A stretch of 64,000 nt of DNA, taken from contig NC_037599.1 in NCBI RefSeq assembly GCF_003073045.1, positions 25,396,695-25,460,694 of the forward strand, written 5' to 3'. The notes under the pieces are model-generated. The model ran no database searches, was not told the DNA's origin, and saw nothing but the letters and a program-made list of their open reading frames with translations. This stretch comes from Pomacea canaliculata. Its lineage: Eukaryota; Mollusca; Gastropoda; Architaenioglossa; Ampullariidae. The position numbers and the translations under genes are program-made. This document shows positions 13,001-25,000 of the stretch, in pieces (the first letter of the stretch is position 1; each line of letters begins with the position of its first letter).

Positions 13001-16000
13001 TTCAGCGCATTGCTGGGTCGTTTAAAACTCTTGGGACTGGAATGGATGGGATGTAAAGAAATATATTAACCTACACATATGCATAAAGTGTATTTCTACA
13101 ACTTAATAATACTTTTTAACATGTTTAAGCACTAACAGTTACTAAAAATAATACTTTTGAACATATGCACTAAGAATAACTATAGGCTAACACTTGAGCA
13201 CCAAGACTACTACTTAAATTATTCTTATTTTTTTATAAAGTTTTGTTGCCAGGTGGCCTTGACAGATATTGTCATGCCTCCATCTTTCACTGCCACAGCT
13301 ACTAACTCCTTAGCTGCTATAACCAAACGCTTCTTACAGAAAAATTATATGAGGATTTCACATCAGGTACACTACGCCTAGGTTATAAAAGCATCGCTGT
13401 AGTACATGACACTTAGATTATAAAAATATTACAGTAGTACATTGCTCTATCCTTAATAGCATAAACTTTTTCGTTTCTGACATCATCACTACTCTTTGTA
13501 TACATTATTGTTTTTATTACAAAGAGCCTGGCCACATGCTAGGATTCTACTCTTTGTAGTCATCATTATCACTACTAATGTGTATGCATCATTGTTTTTA
13601 TTATAGAGATTTTAAAGAAGGAAAATTTTTTTCAATCTTTGCTTATCAAAGAAAAATCAAGAAACCAAGATTGGAGCTGAGATAGTCCAAAGCACAGGAA
13701 GTTTGACAACAACACCAGTGCTAGCTTCTCAAAGATCAATTCGAGATTGGTTTGGACGTCAAGACAAGGAGAATGACTGCGCAAAGGGAGGTAAGGTTAT
13801 TTGCTCTAAAATGATCCTTTTTTTATTTCTTGTAAAAATAAAAAGCACCTTTGATGAATGCAAAGTAAGAACATTCATCGGAAAGACAAATCTTGAACAA
13901 AATTGTGACAGTCAGATTCCAGTTTGTTTATATGAAACAGAAACAAATGATTGTTGCTGGTACAAGAAGACTGCAATATTCTCCACAGCACAGCATTGTG
14001 ACAGAAATGCAGGGAAGAGGGATGGACTAAATATCCCCAGGGGAAAGCAGGCACACTGCTGGCTAGTCTCACACCCGCCTACCTCCCTTTTACGCCCACT
14101 TGCCCGATTTCGCACATCCACATGCTCACACACAGGTAACTACTTCCATTTGCATGTACAAACAACAACTAACAGTACAGTTGTACAAACAATATCAAAT
14201 AATTTTTCGACAAAAGAGGTTAGCATAACAGGGCTTCTGCTAAGGTTAAATTCTTTGGGGTCCCAGGGACCCCTTCTTCAGATTTTTAAGGGGTCCCTGT
14301 TCTTCGGCCAAATTTGAAGGGGACCCCATTGACGAAAACTGAAGGGGTCCTCCAAACTTTTAATGCGTACTGTACGCAATTTTTTGTGTAAGCAGAAGCC
14401 CTGGCATAAAATCAGATACATAATGTAGAGTGACGATTATTAAAAGTTGACAATGTCATAAATATTTACACATGCGCCTGGACCTGGGCCAAAAGTTCAC
14501 AGTTCTCAGAATTCTCCTTGTACATCACTGGGATGTGTTCAGCTCAGGCTCTCGCTGAAAATGGCAGTGCCACTCAGCTATCTCCCCCTTGGTGCTCATA
14601 GACGGACAGTGAACACACCATTATCACCACTATTACAACTGCTGACTCCTTCTTTCATTGATGGTTGCCTGCCGTTGAACAATTGCCCCAGGCAATGGAC
14701 GACAGCGGTGGGTGATTATCCAAACAGAAGTGGTGATCTGTTAGCTGCACACAACACCAAGCTGAACTGGTGGCACGGTGGGATTTACCAGCCGCTGCCT
14801 CACACCTCTTGCTGCTGGTAACACACTTGTCTCATTCGTTTATTTTCTGGGAGAATCAGCCTCTTGCTTGCACTACTCTCTTTCTTTGCATAACTCAGAC
14901 TGCAAGTGTTAGCAGGTGGTGGCGTACTTTCTGGCAATTAATTTTCCCAGGGCACTGGGATGGTTCTAGAGGGCCGGACTAATATAGTTAACTCAGATAC
15001 TGTATATATAGAGCGGGTGAGGCCCAGGTCTGTTCTAAGAGAATGGACCCCTCTCCAGTCCTGCTGCTTACAGTTGTAAAATCACTCAGAGACTATTGTC
15101 CTCTGCTGGAGAACGAGGAAAGGCACTTAAAACAAATTTATCCTAAACTATATACCCATCTAAACACATGACAAGGGCAGCTTTAAAATCACGGTAAAAA
15201 ATGGCAAAAAATGCGGTGAATTAGCCCCCACTTTCTCTCCATCGTCTTAAACTCATGCTATCCTATGTCTGTCTTTAAAAAGCTCATCCTGGAAACCCTG
15301 CGTACCATGCTGTTTTCAGACCTCATCATGCTGCCCTATGTGCCATTCGTACCAAGGAACAAAAGCCATTATCACTCCTCACCTACAAGCTGCCAGAGTA
15401 GATATTCAACAGGTAGAGCCTCTCTCTCTACTACCAGCTCCTCCTTGGACCCTTCCTGTTCCAGAGATTCGCCTTGATCTTACAGCTTTTGAAAAGGGGG
15501 ACACTAGTGATCCCATCTAGCTCCAACATTTTCATGAAATCATTTCTGACTATCCTGGATTCTGTTCTGTATTTACAGATGGCTCAAGTGGTGGCCCAGT
15601 CACTGCGGCAGCAGTTCTGTCCTGCCAACCGCAACGGGCTGCTTCAATCCGACTGGTGGATGGATGTTCTATTTTCACGGCGGAACTTCACGTCATCGTG
15701 CTTGCCTTGCAGCATGCTCACCGCTCTTTGGAGCACAACTTTTTGATTATTTCAGACTCTCTTTCTGCACTCCAAGCTCTCCTTTCAAATTATTTTGACC
15801 ACCCTCTTGTGATCAAGATTCATAAAATTCATGCAGCACTCATTCAACGAAACAAGGACATTGTTTTTATTTGGTCTCCTGGCCATGCTGGTATCCCAGG
15901 CAATGTTCGGGCAGACCAGGCTGCCAAGGCTGCATGTCAGTCCCCTGGCAAATTACAGACACTTGTTTCATCAAACTGTAAACCTTTCTTCTCGGCCTAC

Positions 16001-19000
16001 GTTCAGTCCTTATGGCAACGCCACTGGGTCACTCTAGGCCAAAATAAATTTTACGCCACTCTTCCCTGTCTTTCTGACCGCCTACCTTCATGCCATCCTG
16101 AGAAGCAGGAGGAGGTGGTCCTTGCTAGACTAAAGTTAGGACACACCTATGGTGACACGAGGTGAACCACCACCTCTTTGCCCATGGTGTAGGGGAAATT
16201 TTAATGTGGTACATATTTTGATTGTTTGTCCTTAGCTGCAGATTATCCGATGACAGTTTTTTTACAGAAAACTCTTTGTTTTCTTTGTTCAGGTCCGTCC
16301 CATTGGCAGCAGTCTTTACATTTTTAAGGAGGATAGGACTTTATCATCAAATGAAATTTTATGTCCTGATAATTGTTTTTCTTTTGATTCTTGGTCTGTT
16401 GGTGGCCTTTTTGGGCTTCACTTCTCCATTTTACGCTTTACCCAATCTTTTACATATTGATTACTTATTGTGTTGATTTTTTAAAGAATGTTATGGTTGT
16501 ATTACTTGGAAGGGTTTTTTTTTTCCCCTAAACTTTTAAAGTTAAGATTACTTTTGTCGCCGTGATATAGCCTTGGCTGCTGGCACAGCATTAAAAACAA
16601 ACAAACAAACATCCTTCGTTTTCTACACTAGGTTCACATCCGTTCTGGCATCTAGTACAAACTGTCCATGCTGTCTTTTAATTTCTTTGCTGGCACCTGC
16701 CTTTATTATTTCTCTGAACTGCTCTTCTCTTACGTCCCAGCTACACAACTCCACTCCTTGTCTGATGACCAGAAGAACAATATATGGCCACAGGATGTTT
16801 AGTTATGGTGCAGCGAAACAATGGAACCCTCTCCTTTATACAAGAGCATTTTCTTACTACTATCTGCTCTACCAGTGCAGGTGGGAAGTAATCTGCAAAT
16901 GCACAATAAAATCCGAGGCTGGAAGCAAGAGGGCTGAGTTTGCATATGCACTGCTGTTAGTTTGGCTCTGGTGTGGTTTGTTTTCTTTTGTCTCATAAAT
17001 CCTCTGTAAGAACAATCTGATGAATATAAGGTTCCTCTGTGGTGTAATTCCTGCAGGCACTTGTTAGATTCTACAAATATTCATGCATGCATATGGGAAC
17101 AGGAGCATTTATTACAATAATGTTTTATGCTTCAATAACCTGAACTACAAATGCACTAAAAAAAGTTGTTGTGCAGAGTGCTTCAGACGTAGTGCAGTGG
17201 TGACTTGTCATGTGTCAAGAAATCTCTTGTCAGATAGGTCATCTGGTGGTGCAACAGTTAGTGCCTGTCACCAATACAGTGTCCTGGGTTTAGCTCTTGT
17301 CTTGAGCAAGCTGCTTTTCACTGCATGTGGCATCTGTTTACAGGGCTGGCTGCTTTGCTGTGATATAGCCTTAGTTGCTGGCTCAGCATAAAACACCAAT
17401 TCCCACACACACACAACCCTCTTCTTGGTGTAAGCAGATAGGCAGGTGATTAGAGCATACTGGTTCAATGACTGATTAGAACAGCAAACTTCCCCCAGTC
17501 AACCCAGCTGGCGGGAATGACTCCTTAGAGGGTTGGGGAAGGTAAGGCAACGAGGGAGAGATGGCCACCACCCTCATGTAAAAGACTGGCCCTGAGAAAA
17601 GTGAGGTCTCTAACACCTCACCCCTCAACAACCTGAAAAGGCTAGGGGATGACCGTTACCTTTTTTTTACCTCTTCTTGACAGATGAGGGTTGAGATAAG
17701 TGGAGATAGGAGATGTCTTAATATTTTACTTATCTGTTTTCTCATCTGTTTGGGTTGGTCCTGTTACGTTGGATTAAATTTTTGATTTCTGTATGGAATA
17801 ATTTTTATGCTTTTGTTCTGTTTCAGTTCATTGTCAAGATAGACCAACAACGAGACAGTTATCTAAAAATATAGATGTAGACCCAGCCCAGGTCATGAAC
17901 AGCAGGACTGGGAAAAATCTCAAGCATACAGGCGGAGTTGACAAACAGTTGCATGAAGTTCCTAAGAAAAAACTTAAATTAGAAGCATGCTTTTCGCCTC
18001 CAGTCAAAATCACAAAATTCCTAAAGAAAAAAACAGTCTCGACTGACCAAGAAAATCACAGTTTAAGAAAGTGCAGTTCAGAAGTTGAGGGAGTTTCAAC
18101 ATGGGAACTTATGCAGTCAACTTATGTTGCACTGATGACAAGAAATATTAAACATCTTGATAAGTTGTCCCAGAATGAGAAAACAAAGCCGATTTCAAAG
18201 GAGTCTCATAAATCTGGTGGTGAACCTGTAGTGCATATGGTAGAGAAAAAGACACAAAGTTGAGAGGAAAACCTGTAGAGATGCCTTCTACAAGGGTTTT
18301 GCAAGTTAGCCATCAGAGTGATGTCAGCTTCCATCAGGTGAGTGGTGTCATACAAAACCAAAAGAGACGCAGCATTCCCACAGAACGAATGACCTTATTT
18401 ATGTCAGCTGTACAGTCGAAGAAAAAGAGAAATGGTTGTGGAGGTAAAAAACGGTCAAGCAAATCAATCTTTTGTAGAGATGTGCCAGAGAAATCTGTCA
18501 TTGCTCATCAACAGGAAGAGTGTCAGCAGGGTCTCCAAGGTGACTCCAAGGTAACAGAAGGTTGTCAAAAAGCTGCTGATGGTCTGCACCTGTCACAGAT
18601 GGTTTCAGAAGGTAGGACTAGACAGAAAGTAAAGCTTAAGGGATGAGTTTTATCAAGAGCATTTAGACTTGATAGCAACCAGAAGTAACAGGCATGGAGA
18701 GCTGAAGGATAAGAATCTTATAAGGCAGGCTGATTTGAAGTCTGATGATAAAGTGAATGAAAAGAGTTGTGTAAATATTCAGGTTGATAATGAGCTGCTG
18801 GGTTCTCAAGATGGCTTGACTGCTGGTACAGCCCACAAAAGTCCAGACACTGTCCACAGTACTGACAACGAGTCAGAGAAGTTCTTAGTGGAACTTCCTC
18901 GAAAGACATCTAGGAAAAAAAACTTCTCACAGAGATCTATAGTTACTGAAATCTCGGGGTCTGCAAAATTAAGATCTTTCCAGTCCAGCAGTGACAGTAT

Positions 19001-22000
19001 TAATAAAAACATATCTAGCGTCAGAAAGCGGGTGCTGACATCTCGAATGGCAGGATTTATGCAGAACCTGCAAGATAGAAAGGTGTCCAAGTCAATGATG
19101 CATGAAGTGGAGAAGCCAGACAGTGACTTGACAGTTCAAGCTGCTCTTGCAAGAGGTGCAGAAAATGGAAGAGTGATCCAATCATGCACTTTACACTGTG
19201 AAAGTCAGAATCTTGATTTGCCTGTAGACAAAAATGACTTCTTAAAGGTATCCACTAATGGCCTGATGGATGTAGTGAACACAAATGGACCAAATGACAT
19301 GGTCAACATCGATAAACATGGAGATCTGAAGTCAAACAGCATCCTGATCACAATGTGCGGTGAATGCTCAGATCTGAAGGAGAGTTTCACTGCATCTGTA
19401 CCTCTCATATCCCGATTGAGGCCAGTGGAAGATCGTCTGCTGCAGACTGCTGCCTATGGAGCAAGCTCACAGTTTGAGCCGAGTACTTGCTCTCAGTCTG
19501 CTCGTGGTGGAGCTGCTATTTGTAACAAAAACCGATGGAATCAGTCTAGCCAGCAGATATTTGTAAGACCTCGATGGCATTTCTTGCACTCACCTATAGA
19601 AGGAGTTGTGTTAATGAATGACAGGGCCAAGTGGTCCTTGAAGGATCCTGATGTTGTGCATCAGAATACATTGACATCCCTCAACTTTCTGCTGACCAGC
19701 AGCTTAGAGGAGGGATGTTACAATACTACCATTGCCACTGCACACTTGCTGACATCACAGTGCCCATCGGAGCAGATGATTTGGTGTCTAGTGAGCATAT
19801 TAAAGGTGAGACTTTCAGTAGATGAATGTTAATGTGCATAGAGACTTGTAAAGCCACATAGACACTAGTTGACGCATGACCTCGACAGAAACATACATGT
19901 ATAGTAAAATTAACATTTCTGAAAGTTTGACCTCCATCTATAATCTAAATTTTTCATTGTATAGTTTGTTGCTGCAGTCAACATAAAAACACCTGACAAT
20001 TTTTTTTAACTGCAATATTGTTTGGGCAGGATCATTTCCTTGCTTAAGTTTCTTAAATTATTTGGAGTGTGATCTTGACATTCAAAATCACCTAGATGCG
20101 CGTGAAATTCACAAACATAAATAAATTAATTATAAATAAAATGAGCAAAAATAAAAATTTGTAATTAAATTTAAAGTTTAAAATTTGCAGAAATTATTTT
20201 GATGCTGTTTAGTGTAATGGTTGTACATGTTGATATGTAAAGCTTGATGTGCTGGCTCTTTGTATTATGCCATTTCAATATAGTAATGACACAATAGTGT
20301 AATGTAATGATATGCTGCTTGTATTATGTGAAGTGCATTTCCCTTACGACCCAGCTAAACAACTCCCCTCCTTCTCTAATGATTGTCTTCTTACTCTTCT
20401 TGTCATTAGAACAACAGCATATGGCCACAGGATGTTTAGTTATTGTGCAGCGAAACCCGCCACCTACCCACTATTGAATCCTTTACACGTGCACTGTAAA
20501 CACACCTCTTCTGTAAACATGACTCTTAACAACCTTTGTCACACCCTTTCTTCTGCAATATCGTGTTACTCTCAGCTCTTGTTCTTGTTATTTGGTTCCT
20601 CTTTGTGTTTTCTGTATTTGACTTAATTCTTCGTTTAGTACGGTTGTTTATTCTGTTATAGCTCATATGTTATTTGTTTGTTTTCCTGTCCCTCGTATGC
20701 TGTCCATGTTTCGTTCTTGTTCTTAAGCACTAAGAGCTTGCTCCTTAGGAGTGTGAGTAGGAGCTTTACAAATTTTGCATTTATTGCTATTAATGGTTAT
20801 ATTGATCCTGATGTTTGTATTATGATGTTTAGTGTAATGGTTGTACATATTGTGCTGTTAGTATTATAATATTCAATGTAATATCAATGTGTGAAGCTTA
20901 ATGACCTGCCTGTTTGTAACAGGAAGCTAAAGAGGAGAGTACATTGAATGCAGCTTACTCTTTGCTTATGACGTGGCTGAAGCAACATCCTCCTATTGAT
21001 TCCGACATCAGGATTTTGTATGAAAAAGGACTCAAGCTGTATGACTGGGATTCTGTTCAAGAAATAATAGAGTAAGTTGTCGCAGATGTTGATAGTGTGT
21101 TTGTTGAAACATAGAATATTGAGTATGTGGTGATAGATAAAGTTTCAACAGATGAATGATCAAGAATATGTAGCATATGTAGGTGATGGCTGCTGTATTG
21201 TCATTCTTTTTTTATCCCTTATGAAGTCTTCAGACCACCTCACTGTGATATCAGTCATGTTTCACTTGCTGTGTTATCAAATGGGTCATGTCAAAGGTCA
21301 TACCCAGTATGTATCTGATGTACCAGTAGTACCAGTATACAGTCAGCCGTCCCTTGACCTGTGGTTGGGGGGATCACATGGATAGACACGACAGCTGACA
21401 GGGCCGCCACTCTTGCCTATTGTGGGCGAGAGTCAGCAGGTCCTGTACAGGACGACCTGTCCAGTCTTTGGTCTTCCTGTCTGTTCTTCCTCTGACCACC
21501 GCGGCGTCCACTACCCTCCAAGGTGCCTTGAAGGACAGTCTTCAGCAGGTTGTCGTGCTGGGTCACGTGATCAAAGAAGATCAGTCTGACTGTTGAAAGT
21601 AGAGGTTCTTGGTGTCCAGTGTGGCAGGCACTCAGGCACTTGTTCTTGAATGCACAAAGCATACAGAAGCAATAAAGATGGTCTTTGGTATATCTGCTAA
21701 GACAGAGATTCGTGGCTGTTGTTAATATTCAGGTGTCCAGCTTCTCAAACTGGATAATCATTTACCTAAGGTGGTGTCGCATCACTCTTAGACAATGGGA
21801 CCAAAGATAATCTAAAGGAAGAGGTTTGTTGTTTGTTTTATCAAATGCAGGCTGTCAGTAGATACAGCAGCAGGCGAGACTGAGCAGCTGCTGGCATCTT
21901 GGGGTGGGGCACGGCTGCATCTAAAATTCCTGCTGGCAACATTAGAATGCAACTTTCTGCACTTTCTACACAAGTAAGTACTGCCTGTGTTAGGTTTTAG

Positions 22001-25000
22001 TGCACATTTATTGTTATATAGGTATTTGCGTTATAACACCTATTGATTAAAAGAATTTCTGCACCGCATACCACAACATACCAATGTTACAGAGAAGCTG
22101 CTAACTATTGCACATTGTACTTTAGCATCAACAAGCAAGGGGCATGTAATTGCTTGCTCATCCGCTGCCTCTGGGCCCCTTCCTACCAGATCTGCTGCAA
22201 CCCTCGTATTCGAAGGCTTCTCACATTTCTACAGAGATCTCTTAAGGCCTTCAAATCAGCACAGGTGATGCAATAGTTACTAGTTTTATTTTCTTGTTTC
22301 TAGATTGTTTTGGCCAATATCTTCTGTGAATTATTATTATTAGAGGTTTTGTCTGAAGTATTCTGTGAGTTTTCTAAAATATTGTGGTTTTTTTTCTCAT
22401 TTCATTTAGGCATGCTGGGAGGAAATCCTAGGTTTACTTGCAATGGTGGCTCAGTGCTGCCATCTTGCAGACAATAACTGGCAGTGGGGGGAGGCCGTGT
22501 GCTCAGGAGGGGTTAGCACAACTTACTTCGTACAGGAGCTTGCAGCATCAGTCTCTGGTTTGTGAAAGGAATTTATCTTTTATTATTTTGTTTGTGAAAG
22601 GAATTTATCTTTTATTATTTTGTTTGTGAAAGGAATTTATCTTTTATTATTTTGTTTTGCAAGAAACTGAATTATTTTTCCAGTAACTGAATCATGTGCA
22701 TATGATGATTTCTACTGCAGTTTGTGACAGACAAATCCTTCAGCTGGTGTTGTCAAGAATCCCAGCGCCCTGGCTCCGGGGGCAGTTGTCAGCAGCCCTG
22801 CTGTCCAACTACGATGACTACCTTGTTCCTGGTGGCTTGTTGTCAGACCAGTGGTCACTGGCCAAAATTGTGAGTTTAGGTTTTGTTTTGTTCTTTTCAT
22901 GGAGATTGATATATTGAAATAGGTATTTAGCTTTTAAAACATTTTGTCAATCAAATAAAAATTGTTCACTATCTAACAATTGTTATTTGATACTATATTC
23001 CTGCACATGTCAAACTGCATGTTGACAGCCTCAGGACAGTGACAGTGCATGTAGACTGCTTCTTGGCTACATCACCTTCACAGCTCTGGGAGCATGGTTA
23101 CATGTTCATTACAGGATTGCATGTTCCCACATTACATGATACACTGTAGCACATACTGTAGGCTCTACAAGTTTGTGGCAGATCATCTGCCTGTAACCTT
23201 CAACTATATGGAGTGGATGAAAGATATTATCAGGAAAAAAAGATAGGTGAGTAGCTAGCTGAGAACAAAGATATTGGTCAGGACAGCAAATGTGGGTAAG
23301 TAACTGAAAACAAAGAAATAAGTTTGTGCTTGTGTTTGACATTGGACTCCCTTATTTAACAGGTTGTTTCTTGTTTGTAGGTGTCGCAGTTCTTTTATCT
23401 TCTGCCCAATATGAGTCACACCAGGCAAGTTATAGCTGTCTTTATTCTGTGTCTCTATCTATCTCAGACACTTAAGCATTGTGCTGAACAAAATCTCTTT
23501 AGTAGGATGTGTGAGTTCATGAGTGTGGAAGCATACATACACATACATGCATGTAATGATATTTTCTTTTGTAATACATTGTCATATTCTTCCATCTTCC
23601 ATTCTTCCATGCTTTAACCATGAGCATTTAGCAGTTAACTGCCTGGATAACAATAAGCGAAATTATAAGCAATCAATATGAGCAGAGAATATAGGTACCT
23701 TGTTCGTTTCTAGAGAGGAAAGAGAATCTGAGTCTCGTGTTCTGTGCTGTGTGATACCTTTTCTTTAAAGTATCTTGTTCATGTCTGCCTTGTTCTTACA
23801 CATCCCTTATCATAGCAAAGTGCTTTCTTATTTTTAGTGACAGTGAGTTCACCAGAAAAAAGACAGCAGAAACAGACATTGTGGATCCAGATGTATCAAC
23901 ATCATTGGCTGGCCAACGACTCACTGCAGACAGGATCAACAAAAGGAATCCAAAAGGCATGCGACTGTAAAGCCAGTGTTTAAATAAATTTCATGTGGGC
24001 TTTGGGCATAACAGTGGGCATTGTGCATTGTGATGTGGGGTGGCTTTGGGTTAGATGTGTGTTGTGGTGTGTTAGTTGGAATGGTTGGGTGTATGGTGGG
24101 TAGACTTTCAGTATATGTGTAAGTGTCAGTGACGAATCAATCAGTTGGATTATGTGTAAGCATTCATGACAAAGCTCAGAAATGGGATTGTATGATTGAT
24201 GATTATATTGCATCACAAGGGAGATCATGCTTATTGCCAGTAACCCATTTTATTGTGACTGGCAGGGGAGACATTGCTTCACCGAGCAGCCATCAAAAAT
24301 GATGTTGTCCTTCTGAAACAAATGTTATCAGTCCCAGGTACAACTTTCCTTGCTTGATCTGTAGTTACATATCTGCCATTTGCACAAGCCAAGCTGGGAA
24401 ACTGGTGTATAGGTCTACATTGCAGTGTTAAAGAGGCTTGTATCAGACATTTTTAGAGAGGTATATGTGACTGGCTTTGGAGTTTACTATAAAATGCATT
24501 TGTAGAACTATGTATATAGGACAGACTTCAAGGGATAGATTTGTAGGGTATATATGTATATAGGACAGACTTCAGTGGAGACATTATAAATGTACTTGAA
24601 GTCTGCCCTATATAATACATACTCTATAAATCTATCCCTTGAAGTCTGTCCTATATACATATATACTCTATAAATGTACTCCTTGAAGTCTGTTATATAT
24701 ATATAATAGTTTTGTATATAGGACAGACTTCAAGAAATACATTTATAGAGTTTTATATATAGGACAGAGTTCAAGGAGTACGTTTACAGAGAAGTAAATG
24801 TGACACAGAAGTACAAACTTGAGTGTTACACAGAATGTTGGTGGGGAGAACTAGGTGCTTGTCTGTGTAGCTGTCTGATATGTTGTGTGCAGCTCTGTAA
24901 GATATCTTGTGGCACACTATGGGTAGATCTCTGACAGCTTGTGGCATAGTTTGGGTAACTCTTTGTGACAGGATAGGAAAGTGTCAGAGACATCAAGGAT

